Part shown: positions 6,705 to 17,273 of the stretch, in pieces
How positions within the stretch are numbered: position 1 is the stretch's first letter
How the letters are laid out: each line of letters begins with the position of its first letter
NCBI GenBank assembly: GCA_016928975.1
Contig: JAFGJR010000170.1
Span: 1-32,286, forward strand
Direction: 5' to 3'
DNA length: 32,286 nucleotides
DNA from: Sedimentisphaerales bacterium
Lineage (GTDB): Bacteria; Planctomycetota; Phycisphaerae; Sedimentisphaerales; SG8-4
Notes under the pieces: model-generated
Database searches by the model: none
The model's input: the letters and a program-made list of their open reading frames with translations, nothing else
What the model was told of the DNA's origin: nothing
Program-made: the position numbers and the translations under genes

Positions 6705-8327
6705 ATGAAACGGACAGCACTGCTCAGTGCAGTCGTCACGGTTGTCGTCGCTTCCGTCGCGCTCTCTCCGCCATGCCATGCCGACTTCAAAGAAACAGCG
6801 ATGGTCCCCATGCGGGATGGCGTCGAGCTCGCCACGGACGTATACGTTCCCGCAGGGGAGGGTCCGTGGCCGACCATTCTCGTCATGACGCCGTACAGCA
6901 GGAGATCCGTTGCGCCGTTCGCCCCCGAGACGGACAGGCGGGGCTACGCGCTCGTGTCGCAGGACTTCCGGGGCCGGTTCGATTCTGAGGGTGTCGATTA
7001 CCCGGTCTTCTCACACAATGGCTGGGGCGAGCACCAGGACGGATACGATACCGTCGAGTGGATTGCCAAACAGAGCTGGTCCAACGGCAAGATCGGCGGG
7101 TTCGGCATCAGCGCTCCGGCGTGCGCACTGAACATGACGGCTCCGAGCCGACCGCCCCATCTGACCTGCTCCTACGTCTGCGTCGCATTCTCGAGCATGT
7201 ACCCGCAAGCCGCTTACCTGGGCGGGGCCTTTCTCAAGAGCCTGATCGAAGACTGGCTCCGCCAGACCAATCTCAACGCGAAGAACCTCGAACTCATCCG
7301 CGCTCACCCCAACTACGACGATTACTGGAAGCAGATGGACCCGCAGCGCGTGGCTTCGCAGGTGAATGTGCCAACGATGTACGTGGGCGGCTGGTACGAC
7401 ATTTTTAGCGCGGGCAGCATCGACGGCTTCCTGACCGTCAACAAGCAAGGCGACGTGGGCGCGCGCGGCAAGTGCCGACTGGTGATGGAGGCCTACGGCC
7501 ACGGCCGCAACGAGGACCTGGTCTTTCCCAACGCCGCACAGCCGCCGACCGCTGACGCGTGGAAGTGGTTTGACGTCTGGCTCAAGAACGACGGCAAGGG
7601 CCTCGAGGAAATCCCCATCGTCCAGTACTTCGTCATGGGCGACCCGTCCGATCCGAATACGCCCGGCAACAAATGGCGGACCGCTGACGATTGGCCGGTC
7701 CCCGCCGAGCCGGTCAAGGTCTTCTTCTACCCGGACAACAGACTCCGGCTGGCGGAGCCAAAGGAATTGTTCGGCTGCCTCTCCTACAAGTACGACCCGA
7801 AGGACCCTGTCTCTACCGTCGGGGGCGCCAACCTGACGATCAGCAAAGGTCCCATGGACCAGCGACCCGTCGAGGGACGAGCGGACGTGCTCCTGTTCAC
7901 GTCCCCCGCTCTCGACCAGTACGTCGAGATCACCGGCCCGGTCAAGGTCAAGCTGTGGGCCTCCTCGACCGCGCCGGACACTGATTTCACCGCCAAGCTC
8001 TGCGATGTGTATCCCGACGGCCGAAGCATGATCGTCCTCGACGGAATCATTCGGGCCAGTCACCGCAACTCGATGGAGAAGGACGAGCTGACGGAGCCGG
8101 GCAAGATCTATGAGTTCGAGATCGACCTGTGGTCCACGAGCTGGGTCATCAGTCCCGGCCACCGCGTTCGCGTCGCCATCTCGTCCAGCAATTCGCCTCG
8201 CTTCGAGCCCAATCCGAACACCGGCAAGCCCTCCGGCTCGGACGATAAGACCGAGGTCGCCACGAACACAATCTACATGAACGCCGACCACCCTTCGCAC
8301 ATCCTTCTGCCGGTGGCCGCACATTGA
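6705..8327 (+). CDS. CocE/NonD family hydrolase (peptidase S15-like), secreted
   Basis: A 540-residue secreted alpha/beta hydrolase. The ATG at 6705 follows GGAGG with 7-base spacing and begins a signal peptide (MKRTALLSAV... ending near CHA at 24-26). The catalytic domain carries MVPMRDGVELATDVYVP, the QDFRGRFDSEG oxyanion-region stretch, a nucleophile elbow GFGISAP with Ser136, GGWYD with Asp232 and YGHGRNED with His266, the Ser-Asp-His set of the CocE/X-prolyl dipeptidyl peptidase family. The C-terminal jelly-roll (about 390-535) is intact. The elbow reads G-I-S-A-P rather than the usual G-x-S-Y-x-G, so substrate preference may differ. The likely reaction is hydrolysis of an ester, amide or acyl-peptide bond. 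It is followed after 11 bases by a broken gene. Confidence 0.9.
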   Translation: MKRTALLSAVVTVVVASVALSPPCHADFKETAMVPMRDGVELATDVYVPAGEGPWPTILVMTPYSRRSVAPFAPETDRRGYALVSQDFRGRFDSEGVDYPVFSHNGWGEHQDGYDTVEWIAKQSWSNGKIGGFGISAPACALNMTAPSRPPHLTCSYVCVAFSSMYPQAAYLGGAFLKSLIEDWLRQTNLNAKNLELIRAHPNYDDYWKQMDPQRVASQVNVPTMYVGGWYDIFSAGSIDGFLTVNKQGDVGARGKCRLVMEAYGHGRNEDLVFPNAAQPPTADAWKWFDVWLKNDGKGLEEIPIVQYFVMGDPSDPNTPGNKWRTADDWPVPAEPVKVFFYPDNRLRLAEPKELFGCLSYKYDPKDPVSTVGGANLTISKGPMDQRPVEGRADVLLFTSPALDQYVEITGPVKVKLWASSTAPDTDFTAKLCDVYPDGRSMIVLDGIIRASHRNSMEKDELTEPGKIYEFEIDLWSTSWVISPGHRVRVAISSSNSPRFEPNPNTGKPSGSDDKTEVATNTIYMNADHPSHILLPVAAH

Positions 8328-8338
8328 GTGTGGGTGCG

Positions 8339-8782
8339 ATGAGCCCGCCAGGCAAGTGCATGGTGCAGTTCAGCGCGTGGTGCGTTCTTCTCGCTCTGCC
8401 GCTGATTTCGGCGGCTGCCGTGGCAGGAACAGACAAGACCGGTGTGCCGCTCATTCACGTGACCGACCTGTACCGTCCGCACATCGACTCGGACGATCAC
8501 TGGGACCTGGCCTGCGTGTACGCGCTGGCGCAGCGAGGAGACGTCGCTCTCCGGGCCATCGTGATTGACTACCCTGTCTCCTCCGACGGAAGGATTCAAT
8601 GACGCGATGGGCCGGGCGTCTACGCGTTCGAGCCCGTGCAGATCACGCGTGCCGACGATGGCATACATCAGTGGCGCCAAGATCCCAATTCGAACAGCCG
8701 GTTCGTTCTTCACGTCCGCGACACGGAACGGCACCGACAGGCGATGACCGGCGCGATGGAATCACTACTGGCTGCCCGGTAG
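8339..8782 (+). pseudogene. Nucleoside-hydrolase-like secreted protein, internally deleted remnant
   Basis: The first part (ATG 8339, signal peptide about residues 8-30 including LLALPLISAAAVAG) reads on into HVTDLYRPHIDSDDHWDLAC, which resembles the N-terminal Asp-rich loop of nucleoside hydrolases, then stops at a TGA at 8600-8602. The same frame continues past the stop with good protein character: GVYAFEPVQITRADDGIHQW, then SRFVLHVRDTERHRQAM to a TAG at 8780-8782. Together only about 145 residues remain, while nucleoside-hydrolase-like proteins have 300-350. This fits loss of roughly 600 bases of the middle with a stop at the junction. It lies 11 bases after the CocE-type gene, probably once in one operon. 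The family call is moderate; the broken state is clear. Confidence 0.75.
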
Positions 8783-8861
8783 AGAAGCCTCTCGTTTGCC
8801 CGCCTCCGCAAGAAGAACGAAGCGAGGCCCTCATCGAACCTTGCCTCTCTTCCCGCTAATC

Positions 8862-8924
8862 GAAGGAGCCACGACGATGAGAGCCACGCTTCTGCTCGGT
8901 GAATCACTGGTCCGAGCTCCCTGA
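8862..8924 (+). pseudogene. Gene stub: ribosome site, start and 15 codons
   Basis: A strong ribosome site GAAGGAGCC (8862-8870) is correctly spaced from an ATG at 8877, followed by MRATLLLGESLVRAP and a TGA at 8922-8924. The first residues look like the start of a signal peptide, which then breaks off. This is the 5' end of a lost gene joined to unrelated sequence, just before the 3' end of the glutamate dehydrogenase gene on the other strand. A real 15-residue peptide cannot be excluded. Confidence 0.45.
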
Positions 8925-8958
8925 AGCCGGCCGTGCTAACCGGCCAGACAATCCGCTA

Positions 8959-10344
8959 TCACATGTAGCCCTGGGCTACCATAGCATCGGCGACTTTGAC
9001 GAAGCCCGCCGCGTTGGCGCCACGGACGTAGTCCACATAGCCGTTCTCTTTCTCCTTGCCATACTTGACGCAGTTCTGATGGATCGAGGTCATGATCGTG
9101 CCGAGTTGGTTGTCGACCTCGTCGCGAGAACGCCGCATGCAGCCACCGTTCTGGGTCATCTCCAGGCCGGACACCGCCACGCCACCGGCATTGGCCGCCT
9201 TGCCCGGGCCGTACAGGATTTTCGCTTCGTGGAATACATCCACGGCCTCCGGCCGGCTCGGCATGTTCGCCCCCTCGCTGACGCAGTAGCAACCGTTGGC
9301 CACCAACGTCCGGGCGTCCTCCTCGTCAATCTCATTCTGCGTCGCACTCGGAAACGCCAGGTCGCAGGGCACGGACCAGGGACGTTTGCCCGGCAGGTAC
9401 TGGGCACCCTTGAAGTGGTCCGCGTACTCGCGGATGCGCCCGCGACGGACGTTCTTCAGTTCCATGACCCACGCCAGTTTCTCCGGGCTGATGCCGGCCA
9501 TGTCGACGATCGTGCCGTCCGAGTCCGACAGCGTGACCGGCTTGGCGCCCAGGGCGTTGAGCTTCTCGATCGTGTATTGCGCTACATTTCCAGAACCTGA
9601 GACCGCGGCAGTCTTGCCTTGAAGACTCTCACCGCGCGTGGCCAACATTGCATTGGCGAAGTAGACGCAGCCGTAGCCGGTCGCCTCCGGGCGAAGGTTG
9701 GAGCCGCCCCAGCCGACGGCCTTGCCCGTCAACGCGCCGTTGAAGCGATGGGTCAGGCGACGATACTGGCCGAAGAGGAAGCCGATTTCGCGGCCGCCCA
9801 CGCCTATGTCGCCGGCGGGAACGTCGATATCGGGACCAATGTGGCGGAACAACTCGGACATGAACGACTGGCAGAACCGCATGACTTCGGCGTCGCTGCG
9901 GCCCTTCGGATCGAAATCGGACCCGCCCTTGCCGCCGCCCATGGGCAGCGTCGTCAGGCTGTTCTTGAACACCTGCTCAAAGGCCAGGAACTTCAACAGG
10001 CCCAGGGTGACTGACGGATGAAACCGCAGGCCGCCCTTGTACGGACCCAACAGACTGCTCATGCGAACGCGATAGCCCCGGTTCACCTGGACCTGCCCGT
10101 TGTCATCCGTCCACACCACACGGAACAGGATTACGTTCTCGGGCACGACCATTCGTTCGAGCACCTTGGCCTCGCGATACGCGCGGTTGTTCAGGACGAT
10201 CGGCATGACCGACTCTGCCACCTCGCCGACCGCCTGGTGGAACTCCACCTCGCCGGGCGACTGGGCGATGACCTTCTCCATGAACGCGGCCACCTGGCGC
10301 TCCACCGCCGAGTGCTCTTCGGTTCGGGATGCTGAAATTGTCAT
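8959..10344 (-). CDS. gdhA: NADP-specific glutamate dehydrogenase
   Basis: A 461-residue enzyme of the hexameric bacterial glutamate dehydrogenase class (about 450 residues), catalysing reductive amination of 2-oxoglutarate with ammonia, normally with NADPH. Visible motifs: PYKGGLRFHP (101-110) with the substrate-binding Lys, LPMGGGKGGSDFDPKG (133-148) with the catalytic-region Lys139, DVPAGDIGVGGREIG further on, and the dinucleotide fold VSGSGNVAQY. It aligns end to end without gaps that I can see. The ATG at 10344 has AGGAG 5 bases upstream; an upstream in-frame start at 10368 lacks one. A 104-residue protein of unknown function is encoded 81 bases upstream on the same strand. NADP rather than NAD preference is inferred from the family. 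Confidence 0.97.
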   Translation of the reverse strand: MTISASRTEEHSAVERQVAAFMEKVIAQSPGEVEFHQAVGEVAESVMPIVLNNRAYREAKVLERMVVPENVILFRVVWTDDNGQVQVNRGYRVRMSSLLGPYKGGLRFHPSVTLGLLKFLAFEQVFKNSLTTLPMGGGKGGSDFDPKGRSDAEVMRFCQSFMSELFRHIGPDIDVPAGDIGVGGREIGFLFGQYRRLTHRFNGALTGKAVGWGGSNLRPEATGYGCVYFANAMLATRGESLQGKTAAVSGSGNVAQYTIEKLNALGAKPVTLSDSDGTIVDMAGISPEKLAWVMELKNVRRGRIREYADHFKGAQYLPGKRPWSVPCDLAFPSATQNEIDEEDARTLVANGCYCVSEGANMPSRPEAVDVFHEAKILYGPGKAANAGGVAVSGLEMTQNGGCMRRSRDEVDNQLGTIMTSIHQNCVKYGKEKENGYVDYVRGANAAGFVKVADAMVAQGYM

Positions 10345-10425
10345 AGATTCTCCTCTGATTCGCGTCATATCATCTCACATCTGATGGACATCGTCCCGAT
10401 GCCGCGAGCATCGTCGGACAGGGTC

Positions 10426-10740
10426 TCAGTGTTTCCCATCACAGATTCGCTGAATGGAGTCCAGGTAGTGCTTCAACAGCCAGAACTTCTCCAGGAACTC
10501 GGGCCACCCGCAAGCAGGGACGAATCCCCGCGAGGCTTCCGAAACGACCAGCCCGCCGCCGGTGGTCATCTGCTTGAGCTCGCTCCACATCTCCGCCCAG
10601 ACTTTGTTGGCATCCTGCGCCACGGAGCCTGACACCTTCAGCAGATGCTCGAGCTGGAATTGCGGCGTGAAGGGCAGCACTGTGGTTCGCTCGTCAGGAA
10701 TCGCCTCGCCGTACATTCGTCTCTGCCGTTCCACGCTCAT
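10426..10740 (-). CDS. Small protein of unknown function upstream of gdhA
   Basis: A 104-residue soluble protein, no membrane segment or signal peptide, rich in Trp and Glu in its second half (VWAEMWSELKQM, GWPEFLEKFWLLKHYLDSI). It looks helical. The ATG at 10740 has GGAG 6 bases upstream; a second ATG at 10746 sits directly on the GGAG and is unlikely. I do not recognise a family. Its position 81 bases upstream of the glutamate dehydrogenase gene in the same direction suggests joint transcription and perhaps a role in nitrogen metabolism, but that is only context. Coding character and the good ribosome site make it likely to be real. Confidence 0.65.
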   Translation of the reverse strand: MSVERQRRMYGEAIPDERTTVLPFTPQFQLEHLLKVSGSVAQDANKVWAEMWSELKQMTTGGGLVVSEASRGFVPACGWPEFLEKFWLLKHYLDSIQRICDGKH

Positions 10741-10885
10741 GGCCATCTCCTACGTCACTACTGGAATCACTCGTGTCCGACCGCCTGCACTGCGACAACG
10801 CAGACCTGTGCACAACAACGGAAGCACCAGGTGCATTGTAGCAGCGCCGCGGCGCATCCAGTCCGCAACATGATACACATAGTCT

Positions 10886-10918
10886 CCACACCGGATGTGT
10901 GGGATCTATATCACACAT
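10886..10918. promoter_or_regulatory. Overlapping inverted repeats in the divergent region before the LuxR-type gene
   Basis: ATGTGTG (10895-10901) is mirrored by CACACAT (10912-10918) across a 10-base centre, GGATCTATAT. The left arm also pairs with an upstream copy: CCACAC (10886-10891) and GTGTGG (10897-10902). The right half resembles a CRP/FNR half-site (TCACA), but the spacing of 10 is wrong for a CRP consensus. The 381-base gap between the two divergent genes (10741-11121) is the most AT-rich stretch nearby around 10895-11030 and has no gene that I can see. Confidence 0.4.
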
Positions 10919-11121
10919 AATGCATATGAATAGGGTATGACTGACACAGTCCAACAACACATGCCTGTCTGTCGCAGCGAACATAAGCGCATGATGGTAA
11001 AGCAGTTATGTATATTTTCCAGCCTCACAAGAAAGGGCTTGCCGTCTTGGCCGTCCGCCGGCATAATGAAGTTGTCTCTATGGATGCTTCGGGATGACTG
11101 TGTATTAGATGGGTAATCGTT

Positions 11122-12189
11122 ATGGCCAAGGCTCCCACTCGCAATCAACTGTTGAAGCAGGTCGAGACGTTGCGCAAACGCATCGCAGCCCTGGAGGCCG
11201 GACAGGACGGCCAGCGCCCTCAGTCCGAGGTGGAGATTGCCCTCAGGGAGCGGATCAAGGAACTCGATTGTCTCTACACGATCTCGACATTCAGCGAAAT
11301 GCACTTTCAGTACCCTGACCGGTTCCTCCAGAGCGTCGTGGACTGTCTGCCCAAGAGTTGGCTGTACCCGGAGTACGCCTGCGCGAGGATCAGCTACGGG
11401 GACAAGCAGTACATCACGCAGGACTTCGTGGAGGGCAAGTGGCGCATGGCCTCGGACATCGCGGCCGACGGCCGGCGCGTCGGCGTCGTGGAGGTCTTCT
11501 ATCGCAAGGTTGTCCCGACCGCCGATACCGGCCCGTTCTTGAAGGAGGAGTACGCGCTGATCCGCGCCGTGGCGGAGCGAGTCGGCAGCGTCATGATGCA
11601 CATGAAGGCCCTGTCGGACCTGCGGGCGGCGCATCGCGCCATCCAGAGGGAGCACCAGGCTCTCCAGGAGGCCAATATCGCCCTGCGGGCGGTCCTGTCC
11701 AGACTGGAAGAGGAGAAGCACGGGATCAAGGCCTCCATCGCCGCCAACATTCAGAAGGTGATCATGCCGATCGTGTTTGAGCTGGAGCTGGAAGTCACCG
11801 GGCGTCAGCGATCGTACGCCACCCTCTTGCGGCGGAGTCTCCAGGAGATCACGTCGCCGTTCCTCACACAGATCGCCCGGGACCACGTGCAATTGACGCC
11901 CGTCGAGATCGCCATCAGCACGATGATCCGCAACGGGCTCTCGACCAAGGAGATCGCCCAGTTGCGCTGCATCTCGCCGGCCACGGTCCGGCGGCACCGT
12001 GAGAACATCCGCCGCAAGATCGGGCTGCGCAACCGCAAAGCCAACCTTGCCACGTACCTCCAGGCATCGACCGCCGGCGAGTCCATGCCACCCGCCGACG
12101 TGGCTCGCCAGCCCGCCGAATCATCTCCCACGCTGGCGGACTGGGACGTCGGCGACGTACCGGGATCGAGGATGGGACTGCATCCGTAG
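11122..12189 (+). CDS. GAF-like sensor with C-terminal LuxR-type HTH regulator
   Basis: A 355-residue cytoplasmic regulator. Residues 1-45 form a coiled coil (LKQVETLRKRIAALE). Residues about 50-160 resemble the GAF-like domain found in many sensor kinases, with a FLQSVVDCLPKSWLYPE stretch and a closing VVEVFYR strand. Residues about 165-215 are a second long coiled coil. Residues about 250-315 form a LuxR/GerE helix-turn-helix: LTPVEIAISTMIRNGLSTKE followed by IAQLRCISPATVRRHRENI. The last 40 residues are low-complexity. There is no receiver domain, so the input is probably a ligand or redox signal through the GAF-like part. It diverges from the small protein/gdhA pair, which it may control. 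The ribosome site is weak. Confidence 0.85.
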   Translation: MAKAPTRNQLLKQVETLRKRIAALEAGQDGQRPQSEVEIALRERIKELDCLYTISTFSEMHFQYPDRFLQSVVDCLPKSWLYPEYACARISYGDKQYITQDFVEGKWRMASDIAADGRRVGVVEVFYRKVVPTADTGPFLKEEYALIRAVAERVGSVMMHMKALSDLRAAHRAIQREHQALQEANIALRAVLSRLEEEKHGIKASIAANIQKVIMPIVFELELEVTGRQRSYATLLRRSLQEITSPFLTQIARDHVQLTPVEIAISTMIRNGLSTKEIAQLRCISPATVRRHRENIRRKIGLRNRKANLATYLQASTAGESMPPADVARQPAESSPTLADWDVGDVPGSRMGLHP

Positions 12190-12251
12190 AGCCGGACGCC
12201 ACAGTGCGGCCCACGTCCGCCCACGAGCCATGAACAGCAGCGACCTGGCCC

Positions 12252-14210
<1,959 letters not shown>

Positions 14211-14425
14211 ATCGATCCTGATGGCGCGCACAACATACCCTGCAAGAACTTCACGATCCGCCGCCTGCAGGGTCCAACGCTCATCGTATCGGTCCCAGCC
14301 ACCCAATTCAAGCGCCGCCCGAGGCACGCCGCGCCACATGAGAACTCCCTTGCAATCCTCGTCCCGGCGCGGTTTACTTCAATAATCTGCCTCATACGAG
14401 CGTCTTACGGCACGTACGATCAAGG

Positions 14426-14508
14426 ATCGGCAGCAAATATGCAGGATTTGCCCTGCGCCACTATCGGCAGTCCAAGACAGACGGCTGATCTACCTGCCGA
14501 TCGGCAGG
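14426..14508. promoter_or_regulatory. Three ATCGGCAG motifs 37 bases apart, last in a 16-base palindrome
   Basis: ATCGGCAG occurs in the same orientation at 14426-14433, 14463-14470 and 14500-14507, at exact 37-base steps. The third copy is the right half of the perfect palindrome CCTGCCGATCGGCAGG (14493-14508), which ends 48 bases before the first oxidoreductase start. The pattern suggests an operator, perhaps for a LacI-type sugar regulator, in the 346-base gap between the divergent ABC-F and oxidoreductase genes. No convincing -35/-10 was seen. Confidence 0.5.
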
Positions 14509-14556
14509 AACGCAGGACGGCAGACACACCATAGACGTCGCATTGGAGAGCTCAAC

Positions 14557-15852
14557 ATGGTGAGAAGACGGAATCTGACACGACGAGAACTCCTCAAGAG
14601 TTCGGCAGCCGCCGCCGGGTCCCTGGTATTGTCGGGGGCGGCCGGGCCTCTGGTCTTTGCCCAGGGCAGTGACACGATCCGCGTGGGCGTCGTCGGCTGC
14701 GGCGGGCGAGGGTCCGGAGCGGCCCACGATTGTATGAGTTCCTCGCAGGGCGTGAAGATCGTAGCCCTGGCGGATGTCTTCGGAGACCGGATGAAGGGCC
14801 TGAAGGACGAATTCAAGGTCCCCGACGACCGCTGCTTCGTCGGCCTCGACGCCTACAAGCAGTTGATGGCTCTGGACGACGTGAATCTGGTGATCCTCGC
14901 GACGCCTCCGGGCTTTCGGCCGATCCAGTTTGCCGAGGCGATCCGGCAAGGCAAGAACGTATTCATGGAAAAGCCCGTCGCCGTCTGCCCGGCGGGCGTC
15001 AAGATGGTGATCGAAGCCTCCGAGCAGGCGGAGCAGAAGAACCTGGGCGTCGTCGCCGGCACGCAGCGCCGCCACCAGCCGGAGTACGTCGAGACCATGA
15101 AGCGAATCCACGACGGCGCCATCGGCGACATCGTCTCCGCGCAGTGCTACTGGAACATGGGCGGGCTCTGGGTGAGCGAGCGTCAGCCGGGCCAGAGCGA
15201 TGTCGAGTGGCAGATTCGCAACTGGCTGTACTTCACGTGGCTGTCCGGCGACCACATCTGCGAGCAGCACGTGCACAACATCGACGTGATCAACTGGGCC
15301 TTCAAGGACGTCCTGCCCGAGACGATCCACGGCCTGGGCGGCCGGCAGTTCCGCACGGACCCGAAATATGGCCACATCAACGATCATTTCGGCGTCGAGT
15401 TCATCTACCCCAACGACGTGCGCACGATCAGCATGTGCCGCCAGATCGAAGGGACCGCGGGCAACGTCAGCGAGCGAGTGGCAGGAACCAAAGGCGTCAC
15501 CAACTGTGCCGGCGTGATCGAGGGCGAGAACTCGTGGCGCTACATAGGCCCCCGCGGCAACGCCTACGTCCTGGAGCACACGGACCTGATCAAGAGCATC
15601 CGCGAGGGCACGCCCCTCAACGAGGGCAAACGAATCGCCGAGAGCACGCTGTGCGCGATCATGGGCCGCGAGTCGGCCTACTCTCGCCAGCAGGTGAGAC
15701 GGTCGTGGATGATGAGCCGCTGCACGTTGAACCTGCTGCCTCCCGAAGACCTCAAGCTCAGCGACAGCAAGCCCGTACCTGCTTTTGCGATTCCAGGCCA
15801 GCATCAACTGGCGGGATGGGTGCCGGAGGAAGGACGCAGGAGACGCGGTTGA
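14557..15852 (+). CDS. Gfo/Idh/MocA family oxidoreductase with Tat signal
   Basis: A 431-residue NAD(P)-dependent sugar oxidoreductase of the secreted planctomycete type. The N-terminus has a twin-arginine signal (TRRELLK at 8-14, then an Ala/Gly-rich helix and FAQ cleavage region near 34-36). The Rossmann fold starts at IRVGVVGCGGRGSG (41-54); EKPVA (138-142) carries the catalytic-region Lys; a later GTQRRH and a CEQHVHNIDVINW stretch match the substrate domain. It would be exported folded with its cofactor and oxidise or reduce a sugar or cyclitol. GGAG lies 8 bases before the ATG. It is followed after 58 bases by a close paralogue, so the two probably form one unit. The C-terminal tail (RRRRG end) looks slightly extended. 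The substrate is unknown. Confidence 0.92.
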   Translation: MVRRRNLTRRELLKSSAAAAGSLVLSGAAGPLVFAQGSDTIRVGVVGCGGRGSGAAHDCMSSSQGVKIVALADVFGDRMKGLKDEFKVPDDRCFVGLDAYKQLMALDDVNLVILATPPGFRPIQFAEAIRQGKNVFMEKPVAVCPAGVKMVIEASEQAEQKNLGVVAGTQRRHQPEYVETMKRIHDGAIGDIVSAQCYWNMGGLWVSERQPGQSDVEWQIRNWLYFTWLSGDHICEQHVHNIDVINWAFKDVLPETIHGLGGRQFRTDPKYGHINDHFGVEFIYPNDVRTISMCRQIEGTAGNVSERVAGTKGVTNCAGVIEGENSWRYIGPRGNAYVLEHTDLIKSIREGTPLNEGKRIAESTLCAIMGRESAYSRQQVRRSWMMSRCTLNLLPPEDLKLSDSKPVPAFAIPGQHQLAGWVPEEGRRRRG

Positions 15853-15910
15853 TCCCCCGGCAGATTTCGCAAATGCAGTTGAAGATCACCGAACGAAGGA
15901 GATTTCACAT

Positions 15911-17245
15911 ATGTCATCGCAAATGAAGAACGGGATATCCGGAACCAGCGCAGGGGTGGCCGGCGTGGCGGCGGCCGTGCTGGGACAAAGGGCGCACGCT
16001 CAAGGGTCCGACAAGATCAAGGTGGGAATGCTCGGCTGTGGCGGACGCGGCAACGGCGCCATCCAGGACTGCCTCACGGCCGACGAAGGCGTCGAGATCA
16101 TCGCCCTGGCCGACCTTTTCGAGGATCAGGTCAAAAGGACTCGCGACCGCTTCGCCAGAAATGAGAAGTTCAAGGACCATGTCAAGGTCGATGACGATCA
16201 CATGTGCTGGGGCTTCGACTGCCATGAGCAGATCGCCGCATGCGATGCCGACCTGCTGCTGATGGCCACGGCGCCGGGATTTCGCGGCCGGCAGTTGATG
16301 GCCGCCGTCAAGGCCGGCAAGCACGTCTTCACGGAGAAGCCCGTGGCCACGGACGTGGCCGGCTGCAAGGAGGTCATGGAGGCCTCCCGCATGGCGAAAG
16401 AGAAGGGCCTGGCCATCGTGGCCGGCACGCAGCGACGCCACGAGTTCAGCCGGGTCGAGCTGATGAAACGTATCCACGACGGCGCCATCGGCGAGCTGGT
16501 CGGCGGCCAGTGCTACTGGTACGGCGAGGGCATCTGGTTCCGGGGCCTGCCCCAGGGAGCGAACCTGAGCGAGATGGAATGGCAGTGCCACAACTGGTAC
16601 CACTTCACCTGGCTGTCCGGCGATCAAATCTGCGAGCAGCATATCCACAATATCGACGTGATGAACTGGTGCTTCGACGGCCCGCCGGCCAGATTCACGG
16701 CTGTCGGCGGCCGGGCGTGGCGAAGCTACAACGAAGACCAGATCAGGACCGCCAAAGAGGTCTGCAAGAGATTCAACAACGGCGGTGAGCAGGGCTGGGA
16801 GAAATACAACGGCGACATCTGGGACCATATCTACGCCGAGTTCGAGTATCCCAACGGAGCCCGGTGCCTGAGCTTCAGCGGGCACAGTCCCGGCACCGGG
16901 CGCAACGGCGAAAAGATCGTCGGCACCAAGGGCACCAGCGATTGCAACTATAACATCCGGGGAGAAAACGCCTGGACCTATGAAGGCAAGAACATCAACG
17001 GGCAGGTGCAGGAGCACGCGGACCTGATCGCGAGCATTCGCAGCGGCCGCCCGCTCAATGAGGGCCAGCGGGTCGCCGAGAGCACGTTGACCGCCATCGG
17101 CGCACGGATCGCCGCCTACACCGGCCGCGTCATCACCTGGGACTGGCTGATAAACACCAGCAAGCAGGAACTCGTACCGAGGGAGGTCAAGCCCGGCGCC
17201 GGTCTGTTCCACTCCATCGCCACCGGCCGCGATGAACCGGTATAG
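15911..17245 (+). CDS. Gfo/Idh/MocA family oxidoreductase, twin-arginine motif missing
   Basis: A 444-residue paralogue of the preceding oxidoreductase, with LGCGGRGNG (41-49) as the dinucleotide loop, an EKPVAT stretch, GTQRRH, and CEQHIHNIDVMNW. The N-terminal 31 residues keep the hydrophobic, Ala/Gly-rich export helix and a final RAHAQ cleavage-like site, but the expected S-R-R-x-F-L-K is absent: the sequence runs MKNGISGTSAGVAGVAAAV. Compared with family signals it looks as if about five codons with both arginines have been lost in frame. The protein may stay inside the cell or use another route. GGAG is 9 bases before the ATG at 15911. A central segment rich in Asn and Trp (about 270-300) is longer than in the first copy. 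Confidence 0.9.
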   Translation: MSSQMKNGISGTSAGVAGVAAAVLGQRAHAQGSDKIKVGMLGCGGRGNGAIQDCLTADEGVEIIALADLFEDQVKRTRDRFARNEKFKDHVKVDDDHMCWGFDCHEQIAACDADLLLMATAPGFRGRQLMAAVKAGKHVFTEKPVATDVAGCKEVMEASRMAKEKGLAIVAGTQRRHEFSRVELMKRIHDGAIGELVGGQCYWYGEGIWFRGLPQGANLSEMEWQCHNWYHFTWLSGDQICEQHIHNIDVMNWCFDGPPARFTAVGGRAWRSYNEDQIRTAKEVCKRFNNGGEQGWEKYNGDIWDHIYAEFEYPNGARCLSFSGHSPGTGRNGEKIVGTKGTSDCNYNIRGENAWTYEGKNINGQVQEHADLIASIRSGRPLNEGQRVAESTLTAIGARIAAYTGRVITWDWLINTSKQELVPREVKPGAGLFHSIATGRDEPV

Positions 17246-17273
17246 TGCCGGCCCATTCGAACTGTCCTACAAA

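Noticed and set aside
7011..8324. 437-codon open frame opposite the CocE-type hydrolase
   Set aside because: Composition rich in Val, Arg, Asp and Gly is typical of an antisense frame in a GC-rich gene; the sense strand holds signal peptide and catalytic residues.
10895..10918. CRP/FNR binding site
   Set aside because: The arms are symmetrical and one half resembles TCACA, but the spacer is 10 rather than 6 and the left half departs from TGTGA, so only a generic inverted repeat is reported.
12190..12251. Bidirectional terminator between the LuxR-type and ABC-F genes
   Set aside because: A CGGACG/CGTCCG pair with a long loop is present, but there is no T-run on either strand and the stem is too short to support the call.
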